Position numbers and translations under genes: made by a program | Assembly (NCBI GenBank): GCA_009784895.1 | Contig: WQXJ01000006.1 | Coordinates: 1 to 61,412 of the forward strand | Origin: Micrococcales bacterium | GTDB taxonomy: Bacteria > Actinomycetota > Actinomycetes > Actinomycetales > WQXJ01 | Reading direction: 5' to 3' | Length of the DNA stretch: 61,412 nt | Shown: in pieces, positions 7,421-15,062 of the stretch | How the letters are laid out: each line of letters begins with the position of its first letter | How positions within the stretch are numbered: position 1 is the first letter of the stretch | Notes under the pieces: model-generated | Seen by the model: only the letters and a program-made list of their open reading frames with translations | Databases searched by the model: none | What the model was told of the DNA's origin: nothing

Positions 7421-9643
7421 TCAGGCTTGGCCCACCACCAAGCACAGTTTGGTGGTGGGCCGCGTCATGGCCACGTAAAGATCGGCCGCGCCGGCCAGTT
7501 CGGCGTATTTGCCCCGGTAGGTGCGCAGAATCTGATCTGGCCTGGTGATAATGACGGTATCGAATTCGAGGCCTTTGGTCTGGGCGGCGGTCAACAGCGC
7601 CACCGGGTAGTCCAACGGGTTTTGGCCGGGCGGCGCCACTCTTGGCGCCAGCTGGCCGTGCCCGATGCCGGCCCTGACCTTGGCGATATCAGCCGGCGTG
7701 CCAACAATGGCTAGGCGACCGGCGGTGCCGGTCGGGGCCAGGTCCCCGGCCAGTTCGATGGCCTTGGCCGCCCAGTCGCGGGCCTGAATCCTGACCAGGG
7801 CGTCGTCTAGCTCGCGGGCGGCGGTGTCCTCACTCACCGGCAGCCCCGCCCGCCGCGCCATCCTTTGGGCGGTTCTAACCACAGCCCCCGGCGTTCTGTA
7901 GTTAACAGTCAATGGCGCCATACGCCATCGGCCCCTACCAAGTGCCTGGTCAAGGACTGATTCCCAGTGTGTGCCGACAAAACGGGCCTGACCGGGGTCT
8001 CCGACAATTGTCAGCGAGCGTGATGGGCAGCGGCGCAACAAGCAACGCCAGTCCATCGGAGTTAGCTCTTGGGCCTCATCGATGACGATGTGCCCGTAGG
8101 TCCACTGCCGGTCGCTTGAAGCCTTTTCTGCCAAGGTCATATGAACCTCGGTTGGGGTGAAGCGGTCGGCCAAGGTTACGCCCCTGACTCGATTGATGCC
8201 GTGCATGGCTAGAACCTCTTCGGCGTATTGAAGATTCTGAGCCCAGCGGGCTGCGTCCAGGCGGCGTTCGGCCAAAGCGGCGGAGTCATCTTGGCCCAAA
8301 AGCTCCGCCGCCTCGTCAAGCAACGGCACGTCTGAAGCTGACCAGGGTTGGCCGGCAGGCCGGGTGATGGCCCGGCGCTGGGATGCGCTCAGCTCTTTGG
8401 CGCAGGCCTGAAGCAGGTAGGACTTTGAAAGCAGATCCGAGACCAGGCGCTGCGGGCCAATCGGCATCCAGCAAAGGTTGAGGATTGTGCGGACCTCAGG
8501 TGATGTGCGCAGATCCTCGACTATCTCGGCCCGGCTGGCGTCAGTTAGATTCGAGCCCAACTTTTGCTCTAACTGTGTTGCCAGACGCCCCAGCATGTTA
8601 CTGACGAAAGCGACCCGAGCTTTGTTGTGGGGCTGGTTGGTTTTGCGGGCGGCGGCCTGGGCGGCATCAAGTTCGTCGCGGCGAACCACCAGCTTGCGTC
8701 CCAAAACCCTGATGGCGACATCGCGCCGCGGCAGGCGTTGACGCTCCCTGACAGCCCGCCTGATCACCTTCGCCATTACCGCCAGGCCCTTGATCTGGGT
8801 TTGAACCGGGTCTTCAGGGGCGGAGGCGGTGATACCGGGCAGCAGGTCGGCCATAGTGGTGGCGACTACGCCAGTTTCGCCCAGCGACGGCAGGACCCGG
8901 TCGATATAGCGCAAGAACAGTCGCGAGGGTCCAACGATCAAAACCCCAGAGGCGGCCAGGCGCTCCCGGTTGGTGTAAAGCAAGTAGGCCGCCCGGTGCA
9001 GGGCGACAGCGGTCTTGCCGGTACCCGGGCCACCTTGAACCACCAGCGCACCTTGCGGACTGGAGCGGATAATCCGGTCTTGTTCGGCCTGGATCGTGGC
9101 GACAATGTCGCCCATTTTGCCGGTTCTGCCGGCGGCCAGGGCCGCCATCAACGCGCCTTCGCCGCTCAGCGCATCGGCCTGAGACAGTTCGGACTGGCTG
9201 GCAGCGGCGAGGTCGAGCAACTCGTCTTCCACGGCGGTGACAGCGCGGCCAGAAGTGGTGATGTGGCGCCGCCGCTTGATGCCAAGCCGGTGGGCCTGAG
9301 TGGCCTGGTAGAACGGCTCGGCGGCCGGTGCTCGCCAATCGGTCAGCAGGGCGGCGTGGTCGGCGTTAGTCAGGCCGATCCGCCCAATCAGCCGCTTTTC
9401 GTCCTGATCGGTCAGGATCGAACCGAAATAGAGCCGTTCTTCGACCGCCTCAAGTTGGGACAGGCGGTTCTGGTGCAGCATGGCAAAGGCGTCACGCTCT
9501 GAGCGATTCTGGGGTGAGCCGCCGGCCCTGGCCTTTTGGACTTGATCTAGGGCCTTTCGGGTTTGGCGACGCAACTGGTCAAGGCGCTGGTAGAGCTTGG
9601 TAGTTAGGGCCTGTTCGGCGGCGATTTCCGGGTCCTGGCTCAC
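7421..9643 (-). CDS. HelD/HelR-like UvrD-family ATPase (RNA polymerase recycling factor)
   Basis: About 740 residues. A helical N-terminus (KLYQRLDQLRRQTRKALDQV) precedes the DWRAPAAEPFYQAT signature typical of HelD proteins. Walker A is GGPGTGKTAVALHRAAYLLY and Walker B is HIVIDEAQELTPMDW. The C-terminal superfamily 1 motifs are VNYRTPGAVV and GLEFDTVII...YVAMTRPT. HelD-type proteins pull stalled RNA polymerase off DNA, and actinobacterial HelR members also protect against rifampicin; both are inference from the family. GTG 9643 is chosen because homology begins there, and the open frame further upstream (to 9862) overlaps the divergent PAC2 gene. UvrD-type DNA helicase is the alternative, but the DWRAP motif argues for HelD. 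Confidence 0.82.
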   Translation of the reverse strand: MSQDPEIAAEQALTTKLYQRLDQLRRQTRKALDQVQKARAGGSPQNRSERDAFAMLHQNRLSQLEAVEERLYFGSILTDQDEKRLIGRIGLTNADHAALLTDWRAPAAEPFYQATQAHRLGIKRRRHITTSGRAVTAVEDELLDLAAASQSELSQADALSGEGALMAALAAGRTGKMGDIVATIQAEQDRIIRSSPQGALVVQGGPGTGKTAVALHRAAYLLYTNRERLAASGVLIVGPSRLFLRYIDRVLPSLGETGVVATTMADLLPGITASAPEDPVQTQIKGLAVMAKVIRRAVRERQRLPRRDVAIRVLGRKLVVRRDELDAAQAAARKTNQPHNKARVAFVSNMLGRLATQLEQKLGSNLTDASRAEIVEDLRTSPEVRTILNLCWMPIGPQRLVSDLLSKSYLLQACAKELSASQRRAITRPAGQPWSASDVPLLDEAAELLGQDDSAALAERRLDAARWAQNLQYAEEVLAMHGINRVRGVTLADRFTPTEVHMTLAEKASSDRQWTYGHIVIDEAQELTPMDWRCLLRRCPSRSLTIVGDPGQARFVGTHWESVLDQALGRGRWRMAPLTVNYRTPGAVVRTAQRMARRAGLPVSEDTAARELDDALVRIQARDWAAKAIELAGDLAPTGTAGRLAIVGTPADIAKVRAGIGHGQLAPRVAPPGQNPLDYPVALLTAAQTKGLEFDTVIITRPDQILRTYRGKYAELAGAADLYVAMTRPTTKLCLVVGQA

Positions 9644-9766
9644 CCCTCCGCCTTTCTTGCGTTGGCCAAAGCGACCATCAATTCTAGTGGACTGCCCTGG
9701 GAATGAACCGGCTTTGCTGGCTGTTGCCTTGGATAGAGAGCGTTTTTCTCCCGAAAGGACGGTGAC

Positions 9767-10750
9767 ATGACCAAGCCTCTGTACACGTTGCAGCCAGCCG
9801 CTGTAGCTGAACTGGATGCCCTGCCCACGCCACCTGTCTTGCTGTATGCCCTCGACGGCCACATTGACTCTGGCCTGGCGGCGGGCCTTATGATCAGCGA
9901 TCTCGTCCTGAACTGCGAGACTAAGCGGATCGCAACCTTCGACACAGACGATCTGGTCGACTACCGCTCCCGGCGGCCCCCAATGATTTGGGGCGAGGGC
10001 GGTTGGTCAGACTATGGCCGCCCTGAGCTGATCATCGATCAACTCCGTGATGTCGAAGGAACCCCGTATCTTCTGCTCTACGGGCCCGAACCCGACTTCA
10101 AATGGGAGGCGTTCGCTCAAAGCGTGGTTGACATCGTGGAACAACTCAACATCCGCATGGCCCTTGGCCTGCAGGGCCTGCCCAAGCTGGTGCCACACAC
10201 CCGGCCGGCTCTAGTCCGCCGGCCAGGTGAAATCGATGATGTCGACTCAGCTGGCCAAGGCGTCAAGGCCAGGCTGCATGCGCCCGGTTCTGCCATGGCC
10301 ATGATCGAGTACCGACTGCGCCAAGCCAACCGTGAGGCCACCACGTTGGCGGCTGACGTGCCAACCTACCTGGCAGCAGTGCCCTATGCCCGCGCAGCGG
10401 TCAGCCTGGTCAATGCGGCCTCGGCCGCTACTGGCCTGAAGCTGGCAACTGATCGCCTTGAAGAGATGGCTTTGCGTTCTGGGCGGCAGCTGGAAGAAGA
10501 GATGGCTGGCGCCGGCGACCTGACTCGCACGGTGATGGAACTTGAGCAGCGTTTCGACCGACTGCAAGCCTCGAAGCGGCACCCGGCCGGCGGCGGCGAT
10601 CCCGTTCGCGCGGATTCCCGGACCAGCGAAATCGGTCCAATCGACCCTCGCGGGGCTTCGGTCGAATTGATCCGAGACCTCGAGAGGTTCCTGGCTGAGC
10701 AACCGGCCGCCACTCCACAAGTTGAGCCTGAACCGGAACCCGGCTCCTGA
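9767..10750 (+). CDS. PAC2-family protein (proteasome-assembly-chaperone-like)
   Basis: 327 residues. The PAC2 fold covers about residues 1-250: PPVLLYALDGHIDSGLAAGLMISDLV, DYRSRRPPM, PYLLLYGPEPDFKWEAFAQSVV, LGLQGLPKLVPHTRP and VPTYLAAVPYARAAVSLVNAAS. A charged helical C-terminus (EEMALRSGRQLEEEMAGAGDL...LEQRFD) and a short disordered tail follow. Proteins of this family are common in Actinobacteria, but their exact function is not established. The start is ATG 9767 with AAAGGA 7 nt upstream. It is divergent from the HelR-like gene, and a dispersed-repeat hairpin follows 42 bp after its stop. Confidence 0.85.
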   Translation: MTKPLYTLQPAAVAELDALPTPPVLLYALDGHIDSGLAAGLMISDLVLNCETKRIATFDTDDLVDYRSRRPPMIWGEGGWSDYGRPELIIDQLRDVEGTPYLLLYGPEPDFKWEAFAQSVVDIVEQLNIRMALGLQGLPKLVPHTRPALVRRPGEIDDVDSAGQGVKARLHAPGSAMAMIEYRLRQANREATTLAADVPTYLAAVPYARAAVSLVNAASAATGLKLATDRLEEMALRSGRQLEEEMAGAGDLTRTVMELEQRFDRLQASKRHPAGGGDPVRADSRTSEIGPIDPRGASVELIRDLERFLAEQPAATPQVEPEPEPGS

Positions 10751-10792
10751 CCGGCTCGGGCCTAACGCCCGCTCCAACCAGCCCCAATCACC

Positions 10793-10843
10793 CGCGAGGT
10801 TGAGCCCACGCATAATCTCGTTATGCGAAATTCAACCTGGTGG
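10793..10843. repeat. Dispersed-repeat hairpin between the PAC2 gene and dinB
   Basis: An inverted pair of the dispersed element. The left arm (10793-10815) contains AGGTTGAGCCCACGCATAA and the right arm (10821-10843) its imperfect reverse complement, TTATGCGAAATTCAACCT. The loop is 5 nt (TCTCG) and the right arm is followed by a G-rich run. The element lies 3' of the PAC2 gene and ends 31 bp before the dinB start. An open frame into dinB begins inside it but has no family similarity there. Confidence 0.9.
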
Positions 10844-10873
10844 GGTGGGGGTGACACAGTCGATAATCGATGC

Positions 10874-12076
10874 ATGGGTCCGCCGGTCATACTTCACGTC
10901 GACATGGACGCGTTCTTCGCCTCGGTCGAGCTGATCGACCGGCCGGAACTGCGCGGCAAGCCGGTGGTTGTAGCCGGTGAGGGCCGTTCCGTGGTGGTCG
11001 CTGCCACCTATGAAGCCCGGGCGTTTGGGGTGCATTCAGCCATGCCGGTGGGCCGGGCCAAGCGGCTATGTCCCCAGGCTGTCTTTCTATCCCCCAGCCG
11101 TGGGCGGTATTCGGCAGTTTCGAGAGGCGTGATGGACTACTTTCGGACAATCACACCCCTGGTCGAACAGGTCTCCATTGACGAGGCGTTTCTCGATGTC
11201 ACAGGGTCTATGCGACGTTTGGGGGCGGGTGGGCTCATCGCCAAGGCCATCCGCCGTCACGTGGTTGAGCAGTGGTCCGTGACCTGTTCGGTCGGCGTTG
11301 GCCGGTCCAAATCAGTCGCCAAGATCGCTTCGACCTTGGCCAAGCCAGACGGCTTGATGGTGGTAGAACCACAGGCCACCGAGGAATTCCTGCGGCCTTT
11401 GGACTTGGGCGTGCTCTGGGGGGTGGGTGCCAAGACCCGGCAAAGCCTGACCCGTCTGGGACTGAGAACCGTGGGCGACCTGGCCGATGCCCCTGATTTC
11501 CATGTTGCTCGCGCATTGGGCCAGGCCGCTGCCGCCCACATCCAGGCGATGGCCCGCGGCCAGGATGACTCACCGGTACAACCCGTTCACCTCGAAAAAT
11601 CAGTTGGCGCTGAGACCACTTTCCAGACCGACCTGCCGGCCGGCGAGGAGGTCCGCCGGGCCCTGATAGGCCTGGTCGAGCGGTCCACCCGCCGCCTAAG
11701 GCGCCGCCAAATGGCCTGCCGTACCGTCGCGGTCAAGCTACGACGGACCGATTTCTCCACCGTCAGCCGGGCCCACACACTGGACCAGCCGACCGACTCG
11801 ACCAAGACCATTCAGGCTGCCGCCGAGACCCTGCTAGATGCCATCGACACTCGTGGTCAAGCCATCCGCCTGATCGGCGTCCGCTTGGAGAACCTCAGCC
11901 CTAGGCATAACCTCGGCGTTCAAGACACCCTTGATGCCGCCGCCAGCCCGCCCAAAAGTGCTGATCAGGTCAAAGATCAGATCAAGGACCGCTTTGGCGA
12001 GGCTGCTGTTGGGCCGGCAACCTTGGTTGAATCTGGGCCGGATGTGCCACCGGACCTGCCATCGACGTATGCTTGA
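10874..12076 (+). CDS. dinB: DNA polymerase IV (Y family, error-prone)
   Basis: 400-residue translesion polymerase. The palm motif DMDAFFASVE with its metal-binding Asp lies at residues 9-18 and SIDEAFLDV near 103, which supplies the other catalytic carboxylates. The thumb helix-hairpin-helix is near 180-215 (LWGVGAKTRQSLTRLGLRTVGDLA) and the little-finger domain about 240-350. I see no beta-clamp motif of the QLxLF type at the C-terminus. ATG 10874 is chosen because family similarity starts there (MGPPVILHVDMDAFF); an upstream ATG at 10823 lies inside the repeat hairpin. A TCGATAATCGA palindrome (about 10859-10869) lies just upstream but does not fit an SOS box. Confidence 0.93.
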   Translation: MGPPVILHVDMDAFFASVELIDRPELRGKPVVVAGEGRSVVVAATYEARAFGVHSAMPVGRAKRLCPQAVFLSPSRGRYSAVSRGVMDYFRTITPLVEQVSIDEAFLDVTGSMRRLGAGGLIAKAIRRHVVEQWSVTCSVGVGRSKSVAKIASTLAKPDGLMVVEPQATEEFLRPLDLGVLWGVGAKTRQSLTRLGLRTVGDLADAPDFHVARALGQAAAAHIQAMARGQDDSPVQPVHLEKSVGAETTFQTDLPAGEEVRRALIGLVERSTRRLRRRQMACRTVAVKLRRTDFSTVSRAHTLDQPTDSTKTIQAAAETLLDAIDTRGQAIRLIGVRLENLSPRHNLGVQDTLDAAASPPKSADQVKDQIKDRFGEAAVGPATLVESGPDVPPDLPSTYA

Positions 12077-12118
12077 TATTGGTAGCGTGTGCCGCGAGGC
12101 CAGATGGAGGTGATTGAC

Positions 12119-12484
12119 ATGCCCCTTTCCGAGTACGAACAACGTGTGCTTGACCAGCTCGAGGAACAGTTGACGTCGCAAGACCCGCGTCTAGGATCGA
12201 AAATGTCTGCCTCTTCGTCCGCTCGCAGTGGTCGGGTGGCCCTGGGACTGGCTGGTGTACTGGCCGGGCTGGCCACTTTGGTTGTGGGCATGGTCGTCGG
12301 CCTGCTGTGGGTTTCGATGGCCGGATTTGTCATTATGTTTGCCGGCGCCTATTGGGCTTTGTCGCGGCCAAAGGTCGCCAAAGGCGTCAAGTCCAGCGGC
12401 ACGGCTAGCGGAAAGTCGCGCCCCCGTCGCTCGAAGTTGTCAGAGCGTTTCGAAAAGCGCTGGGAGGACCGCGGCCGCGAGTAG
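12119..12484 (+). CDS. DUF3040 membrane protein
   Basis: 121 residues with the DUF3040 opening MPLSEYEQRVLDQLEEQLTSQDPRL and two transmembrane segments (about 41-61 and 65-83). A very basic tail follows (KSRPRRSKLSERFEKRW). The family is a marker of Actinobacteria and its function is unknown. ATG 12119 is supported by GGAGG 8 nt upstream (12106-12110); an in-frame ATG at 12089 has no such site. It sits between dinB and mraZ, a conserved position in many actinobacterial genomes. Confidence 0.88.
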   Translation: MPLSEYEQRVLDQLEEQLTSQDPRLGSKMSASSSARSGRVALGLAGVLAGLATLVVGMVVGLLWVSMAGFVIMFAGAYWALSRPKVAKGVKSSGTASGKSRPRRSKLSERFEKRWEDRGRE

Positions 12485-12495
12485 TCCCCCCCTGC

Positions 12496-12518
12496 CCCAC
12501 CTCACTCCACAAGGTGGG
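12496..12518 (+). terminator. Possible terminator after the DUF3040 gene
   Basis: CCCACCT / AGGTGGG stem with a 9-nt loop, 12 bp after the stop codon. There is no T-run, as is usual in high-GC actinobacteria. Confidence 0.4.
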
Positions 12519-12641
12519 ACTGCTGGTTCACCACCAAGGCCGCGAGTGATCCTCCCTGCCCCACCCCACTCCACCAAGGCCAGCGCAGCTGGCGAGTCCT
12601 CTCCACCCGGCAAAGTCGAGGTCGGCCAGTAGCACCCTGCC

Positions 12642-12804
12642 CGCGAGGTCGAGGATTCGCATAAAGCCCCAGGTAGGACACGGTGGGCACCTACCTTTCC
12701 GGCTGCATGGCAAGGTCTGGAACCAGACCCAGCCGTGCGACATCGGGCGCTGTGGCGACACGCCTCTGATCAGCATTTTCTCGCGAGGTCGAGTTTTCGC
12801 ATAG
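12642..12804 (+). repeat. Two single copies of the dispersed element
   Basis: Copies at 12642-12664 (AGGTCGAGGATTCGCATAA) and 12782-12804 (AGGTCGAGTTTTCGCATAG), in the same orientation and 140 bp apart. Neither has an inverted partner nearby. The first is preceded by a C-rich tract, as elsewhere in the family. Confidence 0.88.
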
Positions 12805-13095
12805 GAGCCAAGGCCAAAGACTGTCCACTTTGCTCCACGCAATTAGCGGTTGAATTGCCGCAAGGCGGCCAATGGTACCTTGTTGACCTGCATCTTAACC
12901 GCCATCTTGGCGTCGAAACTGGCTCAAATCTGGGCCCTAACACGCCGAAGCCGGGGCCTTGGCTCTGCGGCATATGCCGGTCTCAACAGGTAGAACATGC
13001 CAGGCCCACCAACACAAATTGTCCGCCTGTGGCGCTTGGGGGAGATTGTGGAGTAAAGTGGCACAGTCGGTGCCAGGCGAGGGGAGGTGCAACCG

Positions 13096-13518
13096 ATGGC
13101 GTTTTTGGGCAAGCTCCAGGTCAAGCTTGACGAAAAAGGCCGGTTGTTCCTGCCTGCCAAAGCTCGTGCCCCGCTGGCCGAGGGCGCCTATCTGACCGGC
13201 GGGCAGGACCACTGTCTTTACCTGTTTGGCCAGGACCAATTCGACCAGTTCTGCGATGACATTCGCGAGCAGACGCTGGAGGATATGACACCCACGGACT
13301 TTGACCGGGTGCTTTTCTTCACGCTGACAAACCCGAAATTGGACAAGCAGGGTCGCCTTACCATCCCCCAAGACCTACGCAAATTCGCCGGCCTAGACCG
13401 GGAGGCGTTGGTCATTGGAATGCCAGGTCGGCTGGAGCTTTGGGATCTGGAGAATTGGCAGAACTACTCTTCGACCTTCTTCGAGCTGTTTGCCTCGGCC
13501 AAATCCCGCCGAGGCTGA
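13096..13518 (+). CDS. mraZ: Transcriptional regulator MraZ
   Basis: 140 residues, first gene of the dcw cluster and in other bacteria a DNA-binding regulator of that cluster. It carries two SpoVT/AbrB-like halves, each with the family signature: DEKGRLFLPAK (about residues 12-22) and DKQGRLTIPQDLR (about 83-95). ATG 13096 is chosen: GGGGAGG lies 8 nt upstream and overlaps the alternative GTG at 13087. The opening MAFLGKLQVKLDEKGR fits the family. A 171-bp spacer with a strong hairpin separates it from rsmH. Confidence 0.94.
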   Translation: MAFLGKLQVKLDEKGRLFLPAKARAPLAEGAYLTGGQDHCLYLFGQDQFDQFCDDIREQTLEDMTPTDFDRVLFFTLTNPKLDKQGRLTIPQDLRKFAGLDREALVIGMPGRLELWDLENWQNYSSTFFELFASAKSRRG

Positions 13519-13626
13519 CCAGCACAACTCAATAGGAGCGGACCTAGCCGCACGGCTTGATCTCCGCCCCGCCGGGACCTGAGGCCACTTCCCCGAGTCT
13601 CAGTGCTAACGGCGGGTTGGGGATCT

Positions 13627-13654
13627 GGTCGGGTGGAAGGAGGGCCGCCCGACC
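13627..13654 (+). promoter_or_regulatory. Stem-loop with an AAGGAGGG loop in the mraZ-rsmH spacer
   Basis: A 10-bp stem, GGTCGGGTGG / CCGCCCGACC (one G-T pair), presents an AAGGAGGG loop, 35 bp before the rsmH ATG. The loop matches a Shine-Dalgarno sequence but no start codon lies at the right distance. It could be an attenuator, an mRNA processing site or a binding target. Confidence 0.5.
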
Positions 13655-13689
13655 AAATCTTTGAGCCACAACGGGAAGGGGCAACGGAC

Positions 13690-14649
13690 ATGGGCCAGGT
13701 TGGCGCCTCACATATGCCCGTGGCGCTGGACCGACTACTCGAACTAGTAGGACCCGCTCTTGAACGTGAAGGTGCCACCTATGTCGACGCAACTGTTGGG
13801 ATGGGCGGCCACGCCGAGGCTGTGGCCAGGCATTTCGGTGAAGTCAGGATCATTGCGTTAGACCGAGACCCGCAGGCAGTCGACCAGGCCAGTGCCCGGT
13901 TGGCGCAGTTTGGTCAGCGAGCCAGGGTGGTGCGGGCGAATTTTGACCACATCGATCAAGTCTGCGCTGAACAGGGTGTCGACGCCATTGACGCCGCCTT
14001 ATTTGACCTCGGTGTCAGTTCTTTCCAGCTTGACAATGACCATCGCGGCTTCGCCTACTCGCGCCCAACTCGACTTGATATGCGGATGGATCAAACAGAA
14101 GGCCAAACTGCGGCCCAGGTGCTGGCCACGTACTCGAGAGGTGAGCTGATCCGAGTCTTGCGGGACTACGGGCAGGAACGCTTTGCCGGTGCCATTGCGA
14201 CCGCGATTGTCCATGCTCGTCAGGACAAGCCGATTGAACATTCCGACCAGCTGGTTGATCTGATCCGCTCAGCCATTCCGGCACCGGCCCGTCGACAGGG
14301 TGGCCACCCGGCCAAGAGGGTCTTTCAGGCGCTAAGGGTCGAGGTCAACGGTGAGCTCGAGGCCATCGAAAAGGCCCTGCCAACGGCTATTGATCTGCTG
14401 CGAGTTGGCGGACGCCTAGTGGTAATGAGCTACCAATCGCTGGAGGACCAAGCGGTAAAGCGAATCCTCAAATCCGGCTTGACTGACCGGGCCCCAGCCG
14501 GTCTGCCAATAGTGCCAGATCTGGCCAAGCCCTATTTGCGGGCTCTGACCAGGGGCGCAGAACTGGTTACAGCTGCCGAACTGGCAGCTAACTCGCGTTC
14601 AGCGCCGCTGCGGCTGCGGTCGGTTGAGAAGATCCGGGAGGCGGCATGA
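13690..14649 (+). CDS. rsmH: 16S rRNA m4C1402 methyltransferase RsmH (MraW)
   Basis: 319 residues. It methylates N4 of C1402 in the ribosomal decoding centre using S-adenosylmethionine. The SAM-binding motif is YVDATVGMGGHAEAVA (about residues 31-46), followed by IIALDRDPQAV, and family blocks FDLGVSSFQLDNDHRGFAYS, HPAKRVFQALRVEVNGEL and VMSYQSLEDQAVK are all present. ATG 13690 has GGAAGGGG 8 nt upstream and gives the usual length. The frame is open from 13603, but that part overlaps the stem-loop and has no similarity. ftsL overlaps the end (ATGA). Confidence 0.95.
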   Translation: MGQVGASHMPVALDRLLELVGPALEREGATYVDATVGMGGHAEAVARHFGEVRIIALDRDPQAVDQASARLAQFGQRARVVRANFDHIDQVCAEQGVDAIDAALFDLGVSSFQLDNDHRGFAYSRPTRLDMRMDQTEGQTAAQVLATYSRGELIRVLRDYGQERFAGAIATAIVHARQDKPIEHSDQLVDLIRSAIPAPARRQGGHPAKRVFQALRVEVNGELEAIEKALPTAIDLLRVGGRLVVMSYQSLEDQAVKRILKSGLTDRAPAGLPIVPDLAKPYLRALTRGAELVTAAELAANSRSAPLRLRSVEKIREAA

Positions 14650-15062
14650 GTGCGGCACGGGAAACCGCTGTACGGCGCAAGCCCACCACACGCGGCCAAG
14701 CCACCACCTCACCCGTGCTCCAAGTGGTGGTGGCCCCCAAACGTCGCACCGGCTATTTGGTCCATCTTGCCGTCTGCGTCACAATGCTGGTTGGCGCCTT
14801 GGTCGCGGTCTTGGCCCTAAACACTGCACTAACGCAGGGTTCCTTCCAGATCCACCAGCTGAAACAGGAACTGGAAAACCTAGAGGCCAAAGAGAACAGG
14901 ATCGCCGAGCAACTTGATGACCTGGCCTCCCCAGAGCAGCTTGCCGTCAAGGCCGCCGAGCTAGGCATGTTGGCACCACCATCGACCCGTTACATCACCA
15001 TCAAGGACGGCACCATTACACCGGCCCAGCCTGCGCCGGTGGAAGAGGTGGGTGACCAGTGA
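14646..15062 (+). CDS. ftsL: Cell division protein FtsL
   Basis: 138-residue bitopic protein: a basic cytoplasmic N-terminus (1-37), a transmembrane helix (about 38-60, LVHLAVCVTMLVGALVAVLAL), then an extracytoplasmic coiled coil (QIHQLKQELENLEAKENRIAEQLDDL, about 69-94) and the typical SPEQLAVKAAELGM segment. It acts with FtsB/DivIC and FtsQ to activate FtsW-FtsI. Assignment rests on architecture and on its place between rsmH and ftsI, since FtsL sequences diverge widely. It overlaps rsmH (ATGA) and ftsI (GTGA). Confidence 0.88.
   Translation: MSAARETAVRRKPTTRGQATTSPVLQVVVAPKRRTGYLVHLAVCVTMLVGALVAVLALNTALTQGSFQIHQLKQELENLEAKENRIAEQLDDLASPEQLAVKAAELGMLAPPSTRYITIKDGTITPAQPAPVEEVGDQ

Larger units (their letters stand above)
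12485..13095. other. 611-bp spacer between the DUF3040 gene and mraZ
   Basis: No convincing gene. It holds a hairpin (12496-12518), C-rich sequence, two single copies of the dispersed element (12642-12664 and 12782-12804), then about 290 bp of unique sequence leading to mraZ. Just before mraZ are TGG-starting repeats at 13037, 13049 and 13059 (TGGGG, TGGAG, TGGCA). They loosely recall the spaced TGGG boxes bound by MraZ in other bacteria, but the spacing is irregular. Short open frames here have no recognisable product. Confidence 0.6.

Noticed and set aside
10793..10843. The chromosomal dif site
   Set aside because: The element is multicopy with a 5-bp spacer and long outer arms, unlike a unique dif.
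10859..10869. TCGATAATCGA before dinB as an SOS box
   Set aside because: It is palindromic but lacks the AAC-N4-GTT core of actinobacterial LexA boxes.
12735..13130. 131-residue plus-strand ORF before mraZ
   Set aside because: It contains a repeat copy, overlaps the mraZ start in another frame and has no recognisable domain.
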